6,058 nucleotides of DNA. Origin: Sedimentisphaerales bacterium (GTDB lineage: Bacteria > Planctomycetota > Phycisphaerae > Sedimentisphaerales > SG8-4). The translations under genes were made by a program, and so were the position numbers. The stretch covers positions 1-6,058 of the forward strand of contig JAFGCA010000691.1 of assembly GCA_016932895.1 (NCBI GenBank), read 5' to 3'. Positions 5,387 to 6,058 of the stretch are shown here, one piece after another. The stretch's first letter is position 1. Each line of letters opens with the position of its first letter. The notes beneath the pieces were generated by a model, which was not told where the DNA came from, ran no database searches, and saw only the letters and a list, made by a program, of their open reading frames with translations.

Positions 5387-6058
<672 letters not shown>

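Overview
The window is a GC-rich, densely coded bacterial segment with every recognisable gene on the + strand. Gene content and texture suggest a planctomycete-like (PVC group, perhaps Phycisphaerae) genome, probably environmental. The grounds are an MreB locus preceded by an unusual coiled-coil membrane protein, a HEAT-repeat lipoprotein, and short heptamer-based inverted repeats that even sit in frame inside a gene (translated as ...TSNFKLQT...). The taxonomy is an inference from remembered resemblance; no marker gene here proves it.

Left part (1-2830): a solitary beta-class DNA methyltransferase overlaps by 4 bases (TTGA) the gene for apolipoprotein N-acyltransferase (lnt), so the two are almost certainly co-transcribed. 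lnt is about 604 codons, longer than usual. Two in-frame 75-base-class palindromic insertions account for roughly 50 extra residues, one in a cytoplasmic loop and one just before the catalytic cysteine strand.

Middle (2831-4261): a third, decayed palindromic element fills the lnt-downstream spacer. A HEAT-repeat lipoprotein follows (start best placed at ATG 3000), which is a plausible substrate class for Lnt. A 221-base intergenic region then carries a GC hairpin, a tandem 9-mer and a near-consensus sigma70-type promoter (TTGACC-17-TAAAAT).

Right part (4262-6058): the promoter drives a membrane-anchored coiled-coil protein with a small C-terminal beta domain. Next comes a 52-residue single-span membrane protein with a CxxC, easily missed because of its size, and then mreB, cut by the window edge at codon 204. 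mreB has its own candidate promoter. The layout suggests a cell-shape module in which the coiled-coil and small membrane proteins may work with MreB, possibly in an MreC-like role; that is inference. Three of the six genes use TTG or GTG starts, each backed by a clear Shine-Dalgarno sequence. No tRNA, rRNA, CRISPR array, transposase or T-run terminator was found.
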